Below are positions 4,717 through 6,688 of a DNA stretch of 6,688 nt, piece by piece. How positions within the stretch are numbered: the first letter of the stretch is position 1; each line of letters starts with the position of its first letter. The stretch is from Bacteroidota bacterium (lineage in GTDB: Bacteria; Bacteroidota; Bacteroidia; Bacteroidales; Rikenellaceae): positions 1 through 6,688 of the forward strand of contig JAEZPN010000082.1 of assembly GCA_023413645.1 (NCBI GenBank), read 5' to 3'. Both the position numbers and the translations under genes were made by a program. The notes under the pieces were generated by a model that had not been told where the DNA came from, made no database searches, and was given only the letters and a program-made list of their open reading frames with translations.

Positions 4717-5583
4717 TTACTCCTCCACGTTATTAGTAGGTTCATCAATTGGAGACTCCTCGGTAGTGCCGTTGCCGTTCTCCTCGACAGTCTCATTATT
4801 ATCAGTGTTGCCCTTTACGTCGTTTCCAGTCTCTTTCTCGATGCTGAGAAGGAACTTCTCATACTTCTGAATAGATGCCTTCAACATATCGTTAACGCCG
4901 TCACAAGTCTTTGTACCACCAGTGATAGCATCAACCTTTGAAGCATCAGCCTGTGCCTGCTTCTTAGTCATACCCTTAACCATCTCAACAGCAAAAACGC
5001 CCTCAGCATCGTACAACAACTTGCCAGCAAACTTATCCTGAACCTTCTTGGTAGCGATCTCAGCACCAAGACCTGGAGTCTCGCCCTTGTGGTCCATTAC
5101 GATACCAGAGATTTTCAACTCCTCGTTGATAGCAACGTAGCCCCAGATATCATCCCAAAGACCTGAACCAGTCATAGGCAAAACATAGAGGTTCTCACCC
5201 TTATTATTAACATACTTGAAGATAGGGTAGTTGTTATCCAACTTAGCAAGCTTCTTGCGGTCGCCCAAAATAGTGAAGATTCTATCCTCATCCTCCTTAT
5301 CAAGCCAGTTTACAGTAGCAGTAACTTCCTCATCCACTTTAACAACATTAACCTCACCAATAGTGACGTTCTCTTTAAAGAGTTTGATAGTCTCTACCTT
5401 GTCGCTCTTGTCATTAGCTGCGCCAAAAGCCTTCATGATAGAGAACTTCTGGTCGTTACGTACGTTATCATCCTGTCGACTCTTGAGTGAAGTAGCCAAG
5501 ACCGCGAGCAAAGCACCTACGATAACCACCATTACAACAGTGTAGATGATGGTATACATGTTTGAATTCTTATTAATTGCCAT
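4717..5583 (-). CDS. nqrC: Na+-translocating NADH:quinone reductase subunit C, with acidic C-terminal extension
   Basis: NqrC carries a covalent FMN in a domain outside the cytoplasmic membrane and passes electrons toward NqrB. The single membrane helix is at about residues 11-32. The FMN-binding domain follows, with the GETPGLGAEI signature at 167-176 and the flavin attachment site DAITGGTKT at 218-226. The FMN-accepting residue is predicted to be T224. The motif has Gly where Ala is most often found (TGGT, not SGAT), which I regard as tolerated. At 288 residues it is longer than usual. From about residue 252 the end is a low-complexity tail rich in Asn, Glu, Thr and Gly (NDVKGNTDNNETVEENG and onward). 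The ATG at 5583 lies 11 bp after nqrB, with a weak GAGAAG upstream. Confidence 0.96.
   Translation of the reverse strand: MAINKNSNMYTIIYTVVMVVIVGALLAVLATSLKSRQDDNVRNDQKFSIMKAFGAANDKSDKVETIKLFKENVTIGEVNVVKVDEEVTATVNWLDKEDEDRIFTILGDRKKLAKLDNNYPIFKYVNNKGENLYVLPMTGSGLWDDIWGYVAINEELKISGIVMDHKGETPGLGAEIATKKVQDKFAGKLLYDAEGVFAVEMVKGMTKKQAQADASKVDAITGGTKTCDGVNDMLKASIQKYEKFLLSIEKETGNDVKGNTDNNETVEENGNGTTEESPIDEPTNNVEE
4720..4726 (-). promoter_or_regulatory. Shine-Dalgarno of nqrD
   Basis: GGAGGAG on the minus strand lies 6 bases before the nqrD ATG, inside the last codons of nqrC. With only 3 bp between the nqrC stop and the nqrD start, it points to coupled translation and supports the chosen start. 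Confidence 0.65.
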
Positions 5584-5594
5584 AGCTTCTCGGA

Positions 5595-6688
5595 TTATTT
5601 AACGTTCTTGATTAGCTTCTTACGACGTGCAATGTTACGCTCAACAACGAAGTAGTCGATAAGCGGAGCCAAAGCATTCATGAAGAGGATTGAAAGCATC
5701 ATACCCTCGGGATAAGCAGGGTTGATAACGCGGATGAGGACTGCCAACATACCCACCATCAAACCGTAGATCCACTTACCAGTGTTTGTCTGAGCAGATG
5801 TAACGGGGTCAGTAGCCATAAATACAGCACCGAATGCGAAACCACCAACGAGAAGGTGGAAGTATGCGGGGTAGTCTGTCATACCAACAGCCTGGAAGAG
5901 GTAACCCATAGCCAAACCACCAGCGAATACTGACAACATAATGCGCCATGAAGCTACGCCTGTGAAGAGCAAGATAGCAGCACCGATCAAGATTGCCAAA
6001 GTTGATGTCTCGCCCATAGAACCCGGGATAAAGCCAAAGAAGGCATCCAAAGCTGAGATAGGCTCTGCACCCTGAGCGTGAAGAGTACCATAGTCAGCAA
6101 GGTTTGCCAATGGTGTAGCACCTGTAGTAGTAGCTACGCCCTCAGCCTTGAGACCCAAGAGGTTGTGAATCTTGCCAGTTGAGTACCATACGTTTTCACC
6201 TGACATCTGGGGAGTATATGCGAAGAACGCAAAGGCACGAGCCAACAACGCGGGGTTGAAGACGTTCATACCTGTACCACCAAATACCTCCTTACCGATG
6301 ATAACAGCGAATGCAGTAGCTGCAGCAACCATCCAAAGTGGAGTGCCGATAGGCATAACCATAGGGATGAGAAGACCTGATACGAGGAAGCCCTCATAGA
6401 TCTCGTGCTTACGACGCTCTGCAAAGATGAACTCGATAGCAAGACCAGTTACATATGATACAACGATCATAGGCAACATCTCGATCAAACCATAGAGGAA
6501 TGCGTCGCATACGCCAGTCATACCAGCCAAACGGCCGATGTTGTACATGCCAAACAACAAAGCGGGGATAAGAGCCACAACAACGGTGATCATCACACGC
6601 TTGATATCGTTACAGTCGCGGATGTGAGCACCGCGCTTAGTTACGATGTTTGGAGCATAAAGGAAAGTCTCAAAACCGCCAAATGTCG
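5595..6688 (-). CDS. nqrB: Na+-translocating NADH:quinone reductase subunit B (5' end outside window)
   Basis: NqrB is the large membrane subunit that carries a covalent FMN and riboflavin, takes part in quinone reduction and forms the main Na+ channel. The frame stays open to the window edge. The visible protein has 363 residues and starts at TFGGFETFLYAPNIVTKRGA, which belongs to the conserved N-terminal part; about 20-50 residues are probably missing. A GTG at 6594-6596 is only an internal valine codon, not the start. Conserved stretches include DCNDIKRVMITVV, GKEVFGGTGMNVFNPAL and AGGLAMGYLFQ. The FMN attachment motif TTTGAT gives the predicted flavin threonine at visible residue 191 (codon 6114-6116). 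MATDPVTSAQTNTGKWIYG and the basic end RRKKLIKNVK are also typical. It is the first visible gene of the operon; nqrA is expected just upstream. Confidence 0.96.
   Translation of the reverse strand, partial: TFGGFETFLYAPNIVTKRGAHIRDCNDIKRVMITVVVALIPALLFGMYNIGRLAGMTGVCDAFLYGLIEMLPMIVVSYVTGLAIEFIFAERRKHEIYEGFLVSGLLIPMVMPIGTPLWMVAAATAFAVIIGKEVFGGTGMNVFNPALLARAFAFFAYTPQMSGENVWYSTGKIHNLLGLKAEGVATTTGATPLANLADYGTLHAQGAEPISALDAFFGFIPGSMGETSTLAILIGAAILLFTGVASWRIMLSVFAGGLAMGYLFQAVGMTDYPAYFHLLVGGFAFGAVFMATDPVTSAQTNTGKWIYGLMVGMLAVLIRVINPAYPEGMMLSILFMNALAPLIDYFVVERNIARRKKLIKNVK

Noticed and set aside
4912..4923. Loss of the NqrC flavin site because the motif reads TGGT
   Set aside because: The attachment threonine and the preceding D..(S/T)G pattern are intact. 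Gly for Ala at the position before Thr is a small change that I expect the family tolerates.
6594..6596. GTG as the nqrB start
   Set aside because: The frame stays open to the window edge and the 30 codons upstream encode conserved NqrB sequence, so the gene continues beyond the window.

Overview
The window reads as part of a Bacteroidales-type genome (possibly Alistipes or a relative; this is an inference from protein flavour and gene order, not a match). Two convergent blocks meet at a repeat-rich intergenic region of about 680 bp.

Plus strand, 1-1365: the last 19 codons of an unidentified membrane protein, a complete XerC-type tyrosine recombinase, and a short ribosome hibernation factor (HPF/RaiA family). 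Recombinase plus hpf is a familiar Bacteroidales pair. In the genomes I know, rpsU usually lies upstream and tRNA genes plus tuf downstream; neither is seen here.

Intergenic, 1366-2041: no credible gene. It holds the likely hpf terminator, a 197-201 bp tandem direct repeat (1419-1619 and 1628-1824), and a third, strongly diverged copy of the repeat's core in inverted orientation (1915-2040) whose edge lies one base from the nqrF stop codon. A truncated fourth copy (about 1848-1914) lies between. Each full core has imperfect terminal inverted repeats (about TTTGTTGT...ACAACAAA), a small hairpin A, and a large hairpin B with a nested inner stem built on GTAC...GTAC. Hairpins A and B keep their place and pairing in copy 3 although their bases differ, which looks like covariation. 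Copy 3's hairpin B ends in a T tract on the minus strand and probably terminates the nqr operon. The family has the form of a MITE/REP-like structured element, partly recruited as terminators. It is the best candidate here for something undescribed.

Minus strand, 6688-2042: a tightly packed operon nqrB (5' end outside the window), nqrC, nqrD, nqrE, nqrF. These are subunits of the Na+-translocating NADH:quinone oxidoreductase. NqrF oxidises NADH and passes electrons through FAD and a 2Fe-2S centre, NqrD/E hold a membrane Fe-S site, and NqrC and NqrB carry covalently bound FMN on the way to quinone while Na+ is exported. nqrA should lie upstream, outside the window. The cofactor residues expected in the visible parts are present. 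The unusual points are long acidic low-complexity C-terminal tails on NqrC and NqrE.
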